A DNA stretch of 64,000 nt from Williamsia maris (GTDB taxonomy: Bacteria > Actinomycetota > Actinomycetes > Mycobacteriales > Mycobacteriaceae). A model generated the notes under the pieces. That model had not been told where the DNA came from. It did no database searches and saw only the letters and a list, made by a program, of their open reading frames with translations. The position numbers were made by a program, and so were the translations under genes. Positions 25,251-34,099 of this stretch are shown one piece after another (position 1 is the stretch's first letter; each line of letters starts with the position of its first letter). The stretch spans positions 1,178,001 through 1,242,000 of the forward strand of contig NZ_JAMTCJ010000001.1 of the NCBI RefSeq assembly GCF_024171815.1, written 5' to 3'.

Positions 25251-25455
25251 GGCGGGCCTGCTTCCTGATCGATTTGTGTGCAAGTGAGAACAATCGAAGG
25301 ATTTCAGCAGAATGTCTCGACGCAAGCGGCTGAATTATCACGAGCAGGTCACGAAAGATCACGGATCGATAACGGCAGCCCGTGGCCCGTCCGGTTTCGG
25401 AAAAACCCGCTCATCGCATTTCCGAGTTGGCGCTACCGGAGGGTAATAAGGAGGT

Positions 25456-26628
25456 ATGCACCTCGCCCTCACCCCCGATGAAGCGGCGTTCCGCGATGAG
25501 ATGCGGACCTTCTTCACCACCAAGATCCCCAAAGAGATCCGCGAACGGTCGGCCGCCGGGAACCTGAACTTCCCCGACGACATTGTCACCACGATGCGCA
25601 TCCTCAACGAGGAAGGCATCGCGACCCCGAACTGGCCCGTCGCCGCAGGCGGCAAGGACTGGACCCCGGTGCAGCGCCACATCTGGCAGGACCAGATGAA
25701 CCTCGCCGCCGTGCCCGAGCCGCTGGCGTTCAACGCCGCGATGGTCGGTCCGGTGATCGCACAGTTCGGTTCGCAGGAGATCAAGGACCGCTTCCTGCCC
25801 GCGACGGCGAACCTCGACATCTGGTGGTGCCAGGGCTTCTCCGAGCCCGAGGCCGGTTCCGACCTCGCGTCGCTGAAGACCAAGGCCGTCCGTGACGGCG
25901 ACCACTACATCGTCAACGGCCAGAAGACCTGGACCACGCTGGCGCAGTACGCCGACTGGATCTTCTGCCTCGTGCGCACCAATCCCGACGCACCGAAGAA
26001 GCAGGCGGGCATCAGCTTCCTGCTCATCGACATGAACTCCGAGGGCATCGAACGCCGCCCCATCCAGCTCATCGACGGTGGCTATGAGGTCAACGAGGTG
26101 TGGTTCACCGACGTGCGCGTCCCGGTGGAGAACCTCGTCGGCGAGGAGAACGCCGGGTGGAGCTACGCCAAGTTCCTGCTGTCGAACGAGCGCGGCGGTA
26201 TCGCACGGGTGTCGTACAACAAGATCCGACTGGCCCGCGCCAAGGAGATCGCCGCGTCGATCTCCACACCGAACGGCTCCATGCTCGACGACCCCTTCAC
26301 GCGCGCACGGTTCGTCGAACTCGAGAACGCCCTCCTCGCACTGGAACTCACCCAGTTGCGCGTCGTCGCCTCCGACGGCGACGGCAAGCCGAACCCGGTG
26401 TCGTCGGTGCTAAAGCTGCGCGGCAGCGAGATCACCCAGGAGGTCACCGAGCTGATGACCGACCTCGCGGGCACCGACTCGCTGACCGTCTTCGACCCCG
26501 CGGTCGACGACGCGGAATGGGCGCACCTGGCGATGCCGACCTATCTGAACACCCGCAAGGTGTCGATCTACGGCGGGTCGTCGGAGGTCCAGCGCACCAT
26601 CATCGCCTCGGGGATCCTCGGCCTGTAG
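25456..26628 (+). CDS. Acyl-CoA dehydrogenase, subunit with C-terminal YGGSSE motif
   Basis: A 390-residue flavoprotein dehydrogenase. It has an N-terminal helical domain, FSEPEAGSDLASLKTKA near 134-150 in the middle beta domain, NGQKTWTTLAQYADW near 155-169 and the C-terminal YGGSSEVQRTIIASGILGL. It oxidises acyl-CoA to the 2,3-enoyl-CoA with FAD. The next gene encodes a shorter ACAD lacking the C-terminal motif. In mycobacteria such FadE pairs form alpha2beta2 enzymes acting on steroid side chains or branched acids, so a heteromeric enzyme is likely. AAGGAGGT lies directly against the ATG with no normal spacing. Confidence 0.9.
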   Translation: MHLALTPDEAAFRDEMRTFFTTKIPKEIRERSAAGNLNFPDDIVTTMRILNEEGIATPNWPVAAGGKDWTPVQRHIWQDQMNLAAVPEPLAFNAAMVGPVIAQFGSQEIKDRFLPATANLDIWWCQGFSEPEAGSDLASLKTKAVRDGDHYIVNGQKTWTTLAQYADWIFCLVRTNPDAPKKQAGISFLLIDMNSEGIERRPIQLIDGGYEVNEVWFTDVRVPVENLVGEENAGWSYAKFLLSNERGGIARVSYNKIRLARAKEIAASISTPNGSMLDDPFTRARFVELENALLALELTQLRVVASDGDGKPNPVSSVLKLRGSEITQEVTELMTDLAGTDSLTVFDPAVDDAEWAHLAMPTYLNTRKVSIYGGSSEVQRTIIASGILGL

Positions 26629-26675
26629 CGCCGGACATCCCCCTCCCGACACCAGTCACGACGAGAGAGTCACCC

Positions 26676-27800
26676 ATGGATTTCGAATTGACCGAGGAGC
26701 AGTCGCTCCTGCGCGACACCGCCCGCGAGGTGCTCGGACGCGCCTACGACGTCGAGAAGCTGCGTGCCGTGGCCGACACCGACCGCGGCTGGAGTGAGGA
26801 CGTCTGGTCCTCACTCGCCGAGATCGGGATTCTCGGCCTGCCGTTCACCGAGGAAGACGGTGGCGCCGGAGCCGGATTCGCCGAGACCGCCGTCGTGGCA
26901 GGCGAACTCGGTCGTTCCCTCGCACCCGAGCCGTACATCACCGGGATGGCGACGCCTGGCGTGGCGATCGCCGCGGTCACCGACGACACCCTGCGCGGCG
27001 AGATCGTCAGCGCCGTCTCCGAGGGCGAGCTCGTGTTGGCCTGGGCACACGACGAGCCCGGCGACCGCTGGCCCGCATCCGCGCTGGCCACCACCGCCGC
27101 CGCGGCAGGCGACGGATACACCGTCACCGGCACCAAGAGCCCGGTGCTCGCCGGCGATGTCGCCGGGAAGTTCGTCGTCACCGCCACGCTCGACGGCGCG
27201 CCCGCCCTGTTCCTCGTCGACGCCGACGCATCCGGCGTGACCCGCACCGCGCTGCGCACGCACGATCGTCGTCGCGCCGCGCGGATCACACTCGACGGTG
27301 CCGCCGCGACCGCACTGCCGGTCGACGACGTCGCCGCAGTGATCACCAAGGCCGAGGTCGTCACCCAGACCCTGCTGTGCGCCGAGGCGGTCGGCGCGAT
27401 GGAGCAGGCACTGAACCAGACGACCGAATACCTGAAGTCGCGCAAGCAGTTCGGGGTGCCGCTCAAGACGTTCCAGGCTCTCACCCACCGTGCGTCGAAC
27501 ATGTACGTCGAACTCGAGTTGGCGCGCAGCATCAGCACCTACGCCACGATGCGCCTCGCCGACGACGACGTCGACCCGGCCACCGCGTCACGCGCCAAAC
27601 TGCAGATCTGCCGTTCGGCACGTCTCATCGGTCAGGAGACCATCCAGCTGCACGGCGGCATCGGCCTCACCGCCGAGTACCCGGTGGGCCACGTCGTGAG
27701 CCGGTTGACGGCTATCGCGCACACCCTCGGAGGCGCCGACGATCACCTGCGTGCGTTGTCGGAGTCGGTCGCCGACCACGACATGCTCACGCTGATCTGA
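26676..27800 (+). CDS. Acyl-CoA dehydrogenase, partner subunit
   Basis: A 374-residue ACAD: MDFELTEEQSLLRDTAREVL at the start, then SRKQFGVPLKTFQALTHRASNMY near 250-272 and QETIQLHGGIGLTAEYPVGHVVSRL near 315-340. The flavin-contacting EAGSDL-type block of the middle domain is missing or replaced by divergent sequence, which is typical of the non-binding partner in heteromeric FadE enzymes. It follows the first ACAD by 47 bp. Its end overlaps the convergent monooxygenase gene by 14 bp. Confidence 0.88.
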   Translation: MDFELTEEQSLLRDTAREVLGRAYDVEKLRAVADTDRGWSEDVWSSLAEIGILGLPFTEEDGGAGAGFAETAVVAGELGRSLAPEPYITGMATPGVAIAAVTDDTLRGEIVSAVSEGELVLAWAHDEPGDRWPASALATTAAAAGDGYTVTGTKSPVLAGDVAGKFVVTATLDGAPALFLVDADASGVTRTALRTHDRRRAARITLDGAAATALPVDDVAAVITKAEVVTQTLLCAEAVGAMEQALNQTTEYLKSRKQFGVPLKTFQALTHRASNMYVELELARSISTYATMRLADDDVDPATASRAKLQICRSARLIGQETIQLHGGIGLTAEYPVGHVVSRLTAIAHTLGGADDHLRALSESVADHDMLTLI

Positions 27801-29256
27801 TCGGCACCATCCGGTAATCCGCGTCGCGCGGTGTCCGGACCATGGACGCGTATCGGGTCATGAAACCCGGCCAGTTGTGGGTGTCGTGGCCGTGCGCGTC
27901 CAGATACCAGTTCGAGCAACCGGATTGCCACACCGAGTTCGATTGGCGCTCAGCCAGTTCGGTGCGCCACCGCTCGAGTGCTGTCGCGGTGACCTCCATC
28001 GCCGTGCCCGGCGTCCGGTCCAGACGGGACACCGCGGCGACGATGTGGTCGGCCTGCGCCTCGAGCATGAACGTGATCGAGCCGGTACCGAGGTTCGTGT
28101 TCGGGCCGTAGACCAGGAAGAGGTTCGGGAACCCCGGCACCGCGACCCCGAGGTGCGCGAGGGCACCGCCGTCCCAGGTTTGCGCCAGGTCGATCCCGTC
28201 GACCCCGGTCACCGTGAGCGTTCCCAGGTGGGCCGTCCGAAAGCCGGTGGCGTGGATGATGACGTCGACCTCGTGATGCGCGGTTGCGGTGGACAGGCCC
28301 GTCGTCGAGAACTCCGCGATCGGCTCGGTCACCAACGTGACGTTCCCCCGCGCGAAGGCATCGTGGTACTCGCTGGAGATCAGGATACGTTTGCAACCGA
28401 GGCGGTGATCCGGCGTGAGGCCGGCACGTGTCGCTTCGTCCAGACCGCGTCTGGCGAGTGCACGTGCGTGCACCCGCTCGAGCGGCCGCATCAAGCGCGG
28501 CCACTTCCAGAAGAAGACCCCGAACGCCTCGAAGGTCCACCAGATGCCGCCGCGTGCAATCGATCTCAGCACCGGGAACAGGCGATACGTCCGGTGCAGT
28601 CGTTCACCGTAGGCGGCGTCGGGCTTGTCGAAGACGTACGGCGCCGATCGTTGGAACACCACCAGTTCGCCGACCGTGTCCGCGATCGCGGGGATGACCT
28701 GGACGGCGCTGGCCCCGGTTCCCACCACGGCAACCCGTCGGCCGGCAAGGTCGACGTCGTGACGCCAGCGTGCCGTGTGCATGCGCGGGCCGCCGAATTC
28801 GTCGAGTCCCGGTATCGACGGATAGCCGGGAACGTTCAGTTGCCCGGTCGCGCCGACGACCACGTCGGCGGTGACCTCCGCACCGTCGGCGAGGAGGAGC
28901 GACCACTGCGCACCCGTCCACCGGACCGACTCGACGGTGACGCCGAGTCGCAGGTGGTCGGCGATCCCGGCCTCGTCCACACACCGCCGCAGGTACCGCT
29001 GGATCTCCGGTCCGGGGGCGAAGCGCCGTGTCCAGTCGGTCGTCTGCGCGAAGGAGTAGCTGTAGACGTGCGACGGCGCATCGCATGCCGCGCCCGGGTA
29101 GGTGTTCGCCCACCACGTACCGCCGACGTCCGGGTTGGCGTCGAAGAGGATGAACTCCCGGTGACCCGCCGCGGCCAGCTTGAGAGCAACGCAGACACCG
29201 CCGAATCCGGCCCCGATGATGGCGATGCGCACGTCGGTCACACCTGAGGCTGACAC
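27787..29256 (-). CDS. Baeyer-Villiger-type flavin monooxygenase
   Basis: A 489-residue class B flavoprotein with two dinucleotide sites: IIGAGFGGVCVAL near residues 13-25 (FAD) and VVGTGASAVQVIPAI near 177-191 (NADPH). Between them FGGPRMHTARW fits the Baeyer-Villiger signature F-x-G-x-x-x-H-x-x-x-W. GGTWWANTYPGAACDAPSHVYSYSF near 45-69 is also characteristic. It inserts oxygen next to a ketone to give an ester or lactone. GTG at 29256 is the likely start; another GTG lies six codons on. Being convergent with paired acyl-CoA dehydrogenases, it may belong to steroid or cyclic ketone catabolism (inference). Confidence 0.88.
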   Translation of the reverse strand: MSASGVTDVRIAIIGAGFGGVCVALKLAAAGHREFILFDANPDVGGTWWANTYPGAACDAPSHVYSYSFAQTTDWTRRFAPGPEIQRYLRRCVDEAGIADHLRLGVTVESVRWTGAQWSLLLADGAEVTADVVVGATGQLNVPGYPSIPGLDEFGGPRMHTARWRHDVDLAGRRVAVVGTGASAVQVIPAIADTVGELVVFQRSAPYVFDKPDAAYGERLHRTYRLFPVLRSIARGGIWWTFEAFGVFFWKWPRLMRPLERVHARALARRGLDEATRAGLTPDHRLGCKRILISSEYHDAFARGNVTLVTEPIAEFSTTGLSTATAHHEVDVIIHATGFRTAHLGTLTVTGVDGIDLAQTWDGGALAHLGVAVPGFPNLFLVYGPNTNLGTGSITFMLEAQADHIVAAVSRLDRTPGTAMEVTATALERWRTELAERQSNSVWQSGCSNWYLDAHGHDTHNWPGFMTRYASMVRTPRDADYRMVPIRSA

Positions 29257-29319
29257 CGGCCGGACGCGGAGTCAAGGATTTCTCGGACATTCGTCTGGAC
29301 ACCCGTCTATCCTGACCGG

Positions 29320-30186
29320 ATGATCGGAAACGTGCTGGTGGTGGTCGGTGTCGGCGGCATGGGAGAGGCGATCGCCCGGCGACTGGGCTCAGGCCGTCCG
29401 GTGGTCCTCGCCGACCACGACGAGGTACGACTGCAGGCGGTGAGTTCGGCCATGCGCCGCCAGGGCTACGACGTGCGCGAGAAGTCCGTCGACGTCAGCG
29501 ACCGTGGGTCGGTCCGCGAACTCGCGGCGTTCGCGGCCGGACTGGGCCCGGTCACCGCGGTCGCGCACACCGCGGGACTGTCGCCGGCGCAGGCACCGGC
29601 GGAGCGGATCGCCGCGGTCGACCTGGTGGGCGTGGCGCACTCGCTCGACGAGTTCGGCGAGGTGATCGCTCCCGGGGGCGCCGGGGTCTACATCTCCAGT
29701 ATCGCGGGCCACATCTTCCGTGACGCCGTCGACGCGGCAACGGCCGCGATCTTCGCGAACGCCCCCGCCGAGGAGTTGGCGGACGTCGGATTGCTGTCCA
29801 TGCCCGACGTCCCCGTCGACCTCGCACGCGCGATGACCTACGGATACGCCAAGCGCGCCAACCAGATCCGCGTCCAGGCGCAGGCGCCACGCTGGGGCGA
29901 CCGCGGCGCACGGGTCAACTCGATCAGTCCCGGCGTCGTGGCCACCCCGATGGGGTGGGATGAGTTCGAGGCCGAGTTCGCCCACGACGCGTACAAGTCC
30001 ATGGTCGCCGACAACGCCGCCGGCCGGTTCGGGACCGCCGAGGACGTGGCCGCGGCCGCCGACTTCCTGCTCGACTCGACGAAGTCGAGCTTCGTCTCCG
30101 GTGTCGACCTGCTCGTCGACGGCGGAACGCTCGCGGGGATCAGCACCGGGCGGGTGTCGATGTCCCCGGCCGAGAACCGGACATGA
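29320..30186 (+). CDS. Short-chain dehydrogenase/reductase
   Basis: A 288-residue SDR. The cofactor loop is VVGVGGMGEAIARRL near residues 8-22, a variant of T-G-x-x-x-G-x-G that lacks the usual Thr. The catalytic Ser lies in VYISSIAGHI near 126-135 and the Y-x-x-x-K pair in TYGYAKRANQ near 170-179. An unusually long segment between Ser and Tyr (about 45 residues, with DAVDAATAAIFANAPAEELADV) sets it apart from classical SDRs. The C-terminus SGVDLLVDGGTLAG is standard. It is divergent from the Baeyer-Villiger enzyme across 63 bp. The substrate is unknown. Confidence 0.85.
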   Translation: MIGNVLVVVGVGGMGEAIARRLGSGRPVVLADHDEVRLQAVSSAMRRQGYDVREKSVDVSDRGSVRELAAFAAGLGPVTAVAHTAGLSPAQAPAERIAAVDLVGVAHSLDEFGEVIAPGGAGVYISSIAGHIFRDAVDAATAAIFANAPAEELADVGLLSMPDVPVDLARAMTYGYAKRANQIRVQAQAPRWGDRGARVNSISPGVVATPMGWDEFEAEFAHDAYKSMVADNAAGRFGTAEDVAAAADFLLDSTKSSFVSGVDLLVDGGTLAGISTGRVSMSPAENRT

Positions 30187-30244
30187 CGGGGCCGTCGATA
30201 GACTCCACCCACGCATCGCCGCGCCCAGACACCAGGAGATCCCC

Positions 30245-30706
30245 ATGGCAGCACCGCTGATCGAAGCATCGACCGACATCAAGGCCAGCCCCGAGAAGGT
30301 CTGGTCGATCGTCTCCGACCTGGCGCGCATGGGCGAATGGAGCCCGCAGTGCCGCAAGGTCATCGTGCGCGGCGGCGCCGTCGGACAGGGCACCAAGACC
30401 ATCAACGTGAACAAGCGCGGCCTGCTCGTGTGGCCGACCACCGCGAAGGTGGTGACGTTCGAGCCGAACCGCGAGATCGCCTACCGCATCACCGAGAACC
30501 ACACCGTGTGGGGCTTCGAGATCACCCCGTCCGCCGACGGCGTGACGCTGACCGAGCGCCGCGTGGCCGCGGACGGCAAGACCACCGCGGTGTCGGCGTT
30601 GCTCGTCGACAAGGTGTTGGGCGGCAAGGACAACTTCGAGATCGAGCTCGAAGAGGGGATCAAGGAGACGCTGGCCAAGATCAAGGCGGCCGCCGAGCGC
30701 GGCTGA
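30245..30706 (+). CDS. SRPBCC (polyketide cyclase/dehydrase) family protein
   Basis: A 153-residue START-like protein: IEASTDIKASPEKVWSIVSDLARMGEWSP at the start, the beta sheet REIAYRITENHTVWGFEIT near 78-97 and a long C-terminal helix IKETLAKIKAAAERG. AGGAG sits six bases before the ATG. It follows the SDR gene by 58 bp on the same strand and may share its transcript. The family binds hydrophobic ligands; the role is unknown. It is only distantly similar to the SRPBCC protein at 889-1326. Confidence 0.85.
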   Translation: MAAPLIEASTDIKASPEKVWSIVSDLARMGEWSPQCRKVIVRGGAVGQGTKTINVNKRGLLVWPTTAKVVTFEPNREIAYRITENHTVWGFEITPSADGVTLTERRVAADGKTTAVSALLVDKVLGGKDNFEIELEEGIKETLAKIKAAAERG

Positions 30707-30870
30707 TCTCTGGACCTGCCGGCGCTGTCGCATTACGCTGGTCGGCGGCGCCTGCAGGACGCCTCCGGGTCCGCGGACAGGGCTGAGCCCACCTGCAGCT
30801 CGATCGTTCTCGAGGCCAACCACTCCTTTCGGCCTGTTCTGCGGACCACAGGCGACGAGAGGAGCCTGTC

Positions 30871-32307
30871 ATGGCTGTTGCACATCTCCCGGAACGACCC
30901 GATCTCGACCAGCTGCGCAGGCAGGCCCGGGAATTCCAACGGGCGGTCCGTGAGGGCCGAGGCCACGCCGTCGCCGAGGCAGATCTCGATGCACCCGACC
31001 CCGAATATCCACTCGCGCGAGCGCAATTGGTGATCGCGCGGAGATTCGGCTTCGTCAGTTGGCCGCGCCTCGTGCGCCACGTCGAGGCCATCCGATCGCG
31101 CTTCTGGGAATACCGTGACCACGATGGGGACGGCTCGGCAGCCGACGAGTTCCTCCGGCTGGCCTGTCTGAACTACGCCGTCGACGACCCTGCTCGTCCG
31201 GCGCAGGCGATGGCGGTGCTGTCGGAGAACCCGGCGGTGCCGACCACCGATCTCGCCGTCGCCGCAGTCATCGGTGACGTCGATTCCGTTCGAGCGTCGC
31301 TGTTGCGCAACGCATCCGTCGCGACAGATCCGACGGGGCCGTTCGGGTGGTCACCACTGATGTATCTGACCTACAGCCGCGTTCCGATCGCGCGCGTCGA
31401 GGCCGTCGCGACCGCGACAGCACTCCTCGATGCCGGCGCCGATCCGAACGACGGGCGGTTCTTCGCCGGCCTGTCCGCCCCGTTCACCGTGTTGACCGGC
31501 GTCTTCGGCGGCGGCGAGAACGGCCAACCGCCGCATCCGCATTCGACGGATCTGGCACGGCTGCTGTGCTCGAGGGGGGCCGATCCCGACGACGCGCAGA
31601 CGCTGTACAACCGGATGTTCACCACCGACGACGACTTCCTCGAGGTGCTGTTCGAGTTCGATCTGGGGACCGGTGACGGCGGACCGTGGCGGCATGCCGT
31701 ACCGGACCTGCTGCCGTCACCCAGCGACGCCGTCCGGGGCCTGCTCGAGTGGGCGGTGACCCACGATCAGTTCGATCGGGTGGAGCTGCTCGCCCGGCAC
31801 GGTGTCGACATCGTGAGCCCGCTGAGCACGGGACGCACTCCGATCGCTACCGCGATCGGCAACGGTCACACGCGACTGGCCACCCGCCTCGCAGAACTCG
31901 GCGCCGCTGCTCCGGTCCTCGACCCGGCGGAGACGTTCGTGGCGGCGGTGATGTCGGGCGACGCGACCATCGCACGCACCACCGAGGACGATGTGGTCGC
32001 AACCGTCCGTCGAGATCGACCGGCGCTGGTGGTGTGGGCGGCCGGACACGGACGCGTCGAATCGGTGGAACTGCTCGCCGAGGCCGGCTTCGACATCAAC
32101 GCCCTCGGGCGATCGGACCTGCCGGTGGCGGACCGGTGGCAGACGGCGCTGCACACCGCCGTCGAACGTGATGACGCCGCGATGATCGGCCGGTTGCTGG
32201 AGCTCGGCGCCGACCGATCGGTACGTGACGCCCGGTTCGACGCGACGCCCGCGCAGTGGGCCGATCATCTCGGCCACGACGATCTCGTCGAACTGTTCGG
32301 GTCGTGA
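30871..32307 (+). CDS. Ankyrin repeat protein
   Basis: A 478-residue soluble protein. Residues about 1-80 form a helical N-terminal region (LDQLRRQAREFQRAVREG...RFGFVSWPRLVRHVEAI). Several ankyrin-like helix pairs follow, clearest near 150-205 (GWSPLMYLTYS...ATALLDAGADPNDG), 228-245 (DLARLLCSRGADPDD), 300-355 (DRVELLARHGVDIVSP) and 400-475 (ESVELLAEAGFDINALG; LLELGADRSVRDA). Ankyrin arrays mediate protein binding. No enzyme domain or signal peptide is present, and no obvious partner gene lies beside it. GAGAGGAG precedes the ATG. A nested hairpin follows the stop. Confidence 0.85.
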   Translation: MAVAHLPERPDLDQLRRQAREFQRAVREGRGHAVAEADLDAPDPEYPLARAQLVIARRFGFVSWPRLVRHVEAIRSRFWEYRDHDGDGSAADEFLRLACLNYAVDDPARPAQAMAVLSENPAVPTTDLAVAAVIGDVDSVRASLLRNASVATDPTGPFGWSPLMYLTYSRVPIARVEAVATATALLDAGADPNDGRFFAGLSAPFTVLTGVFGGGENGQPPHPHSTDLARLLCSRGADPDDAQTLYNRMFTTDDDFLEVLFEFDLGTGDGGPWRHAVPDLLPSPSDAVRGLLEWAVTHDQFDRVELLARHGVDIVSPLSTGRTPIATAIGNGHTRLATRLAELGAAAPVLDPAETFVAAVMSGDATIARTTEDDVVATVRRDRPALVVWAAGHGRVESVELLAEAGFDINALGRSDLPVADRWQTALHTAVERDDAAMIGRLLELGADRSVRDARFDATPAQWADHLGHDDLVELFGS

Positions 32308-32367
32308 CGACGGCCCGCGCCGGGGCGGCCGGATCGGTTCGGCGGCCACCCCGGGCACCGGTCGTCA
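32305..32367. terminator. Nested hairpin between convergent ankyrin and HhH genes
   Basis: TGACGAC (32305-32311) pairs with GTCGTCA (32361-32367). Inside, CGGGGCGGCCG (32321-32331) pairs with CGGCCACCCCG (32343-32353) with one mismatch around an 11-base loop. The structure begins in the ankyrin stop codon and ends 11 bp before the stop of the opposing gene, as expected for a bidirectional terminator. Confidence 0.7.
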
Positions 32368-32378
32368 TCTGATCGGGG

Positions 32379-32585
32379 TCACTCCGCGAGCTTGGCGACC
32401 GCCTGCGCCCAGAGGAAGTACTTGTTGGTCCCGAGGTCGCCGACGGTCTTGATGTTGAAGGCCTCTTTGAGCAGCTCGGCGTGGCGCGGGCTGACCCCCT
32501 GCAGTGCGTCGACAGGTGCGTTGACCAGCTCGTCGATCGGCGTCTCTTCGAAAGACTTGTCGAACTTGTCCTTGTAACCGGACAT
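32379..32585 (-). CDS. Small helix-hairpin-helix-like protein
   Basis: A 68-residue protein with a strong ribosome site (AAGGAG, seven bases before ATG 32585). After a charged N-terminus (MSGYKDKFDKSFEETPIDEL) it contains LQGVSPRHAELLKEAFNIKTVGDLGTNKYFLWAQAV, resembling the helix-hairpin-helix found in the RNA polymerase alpha C-terminal domain and DUF4332-like proteins. Those bind DNA backbone or proteins. The size and strong translation signal suggest an abundant accessory protein. It is probably monocistronic, facing the ankyrin gene across a hairpin. Confidence 0.8.
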   Translation of the reverse strand: MSGYKDKFDKSFEETPIDELVNAPVDALQGVSPRHAELLKEAFNIKTVGDLGTNKYFLWAQAVAKLAE

Positions 32586-32936
32586 CGTTGCACTCCTTGC
32601 GGGTTCGGTCAGCCGGGAAGGTCCCGGTCGACGTCCGCCAGGGTACGAGTCGCCGGTGACACGGAGGCGACATTCGATCTGCGGGGTCCGAACGCGACCG
32701 CTCATCGGGCGCCGTTGTTCGCGAACTGTCGCCGATAGCGGCGATGTCGTCGATCCCCCAATCGGTCGTCTCCAACAGCACGCGCGACTCGTCGAGTCGC
32801 TGCTGGAGAATCCACCGCGCCGGGGGCGGCACCGGTCGCGGTCTGATTCCACTCATGCGGGTGCGGCGGGCCGCCCATGATGGAGACAGCGCAGACCGCG
32901 CGCCGGGAGATCCCCCGGACATCGTCAGGAGCAGCC

Positions 32937-33572
32937 ATGAGCACACCGAAACGTGCACTGATCGTCGTCGACATCCAGCAGGAGTACTTCGAGGGTCCGC
33001 TCCAGATCGCCTACCCACCGCGCGACGAGTCGCTGGCCAACATCGTCTCCGCCATGGACACCGCTGTCGCACAGGATATCCCGGTGGTCATCGTGCAGCA
33101 CCAGATGCCCGACGGCGCCCCGGTCTTCGTCGAGGGGACGCCCGGGTGGTCGCTGCACCCGGAGATCGAGAAGCGGACGACGCCCACGACCAAGCACGTG
33201 CACAAGAACTTCGGCAGCGTGTTCGCGGGCACCGACGTCGCCGAGTGGCTGCGGGCGCGCGACGTCGACACCATCACAATCGTCGGCTTCATGACCAACA
33301 ACTGCGATCTGGCGACCGCGGTGGAGGCCGAGGGCCTGGGGTTCGCCGCGGAGATCCTCTCCGACGCCAGCGGTGCGATCAACCTGGCCAACGAGGCCGG
33401 ACACGTCTCGGCCAAGACCCTGCACACCACGCTGATGGTGCTGTTGCAGTCGAACTTCGCCGCCGTGACCACCACCGCCGAGTGGACCGCCGCCGTGGCG
33501 TCCGCGCAGACGATCGAGGTCAACAACCTCGTGGTGTCAGCCGTCGAAGGGCGCTCGGTCGCCGTCGGCTGA
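32937..33572 (+). CDS. Isochorismatase-family cysteine hydrolase
   Basis: A 211-residue hydrolase with a complete triad: Asp in LIVVDIQQEYF near residue 13, Lys in VHKNFGSVFAGT near 86, and Cys in GFMTNNCDLATA near 123. The segment after the Cys lacks the nicotinamidase metal ligands, so a carbamoyl or isochorismate-type hydrolysis is more likely than nicotinamide deamidation. AGGAG six bases before the ATG fixes the start. It is a second, distinct member of this fold in the window, besides pncA. An 18-bp inverted repeat begins 10 bp past its stop. Confidence 0.87.
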   Translation: MSTPKRALIVVDIQQEYFEGPLQIAYPPRDESLANIVSAMDTAVAQDIPVVIVQHQMPDGAPVFVEGTPGWSLHPEIEKRTTPTTKHVHKNFGSVFAGTDVAEWLRARDVDTITIVGFMTNNCDLATAVEAEGLGFAAEILSDASGAINLANEAGHVSAKTLHTTLMVLLQSNFAAVTTTAEWTAAVASAQTIEVNNLVVSAVEGRSVAVG

Positions 33573-33581
33573 CCGGTCCCA

Positions 33582-33654
33582 TCCACAAACCACACCGCTC
33601 AGCGAGGCGAGCTGCACTACGCATCCAACGCCGGTCAGCGGTGTGGTTTGTGGA
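33582..33654. repeat. 18-bp perfect inverted repeat with 37-bp loop
   Basis: TCCACAAACCACACCGCT (33582-33599) is the exact reverse complement of 33637-33654. The 37 bases between contain no obvious gene. It lies between the convergent isochorismatase and DUF4345-like genes. The stem is longer and more perfect than the other terminator-like hairpins in the window and its loop is large, so it may be a terminator, a small mobile or palindromic repeat, or a structured RNA. Confidence 0.85.
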
Positions 33655-33679
33655 CCGATGAGTCAGCGAAGGTGGACGA

Positions 33680-34099
33680 TCACGCCGGCTCGGTGTCTCG
33701 GCCGAACACCGACCGATGCCAGAGCAGGACCGCGGGTACACCGATCAGCTCGAGTGCGGTCGCGGCCGCGAAGACCGGGTGGGGCCGACCGACGGCGCGC
33801 CACGACAGCAGGCGGGGTACGCCTCCGGCGGCGGCGAGACCGAGCAGCACCCGGGTCGTCGTGGCGCGCTCACGTGGAGCGGCCGCCGACCACCACAGAC
33901 CGGGTCCCGCGGCGAACCAGAAGACGTTCACGAACCGGTACTCGCTGTCGACACTCGGCGTGGTCGGGCCTCCTCCGGGCGCACTCGGCGGGCCCTCGAG
34001 GACGCCGCGCGCACCGGACATCGCCGGAAGTATCCCCAGCAGCGCCACGACCGAGGTCACCGCCGCCTCGTTCGATGGTCGACGGATGCGTCGCGTCAT
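33680..34099 (-). CDS. DUF4345-like membrane protein
   Basis: A 139-residue protein with four hydrophobic segments (about 12-30, 58-72, 83-98 and 107-126) and the motif [20 protein letters not shown] near 52-71, which resembles the DUF4345 family of small four-helix membrane proteins. The ATG at 34099 overlaps the stop of the HAD gene in ATGA, so the two are translationally coupled. The function is unknown. Confidence 0.75.
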   Translation of the reverse strand: MTRRIRRPSNEAAVTSVVALLGILPAMSGARGVLEGPPSAPGGGPTTPSVDSEYRFVNVFWFAAGPGLWWSAAAPRERATTTRVLLGLAAAGGVPRLLSWRAVGRPHPVFAAATALELIGVPAVLLWHRSVFGRDTEPA

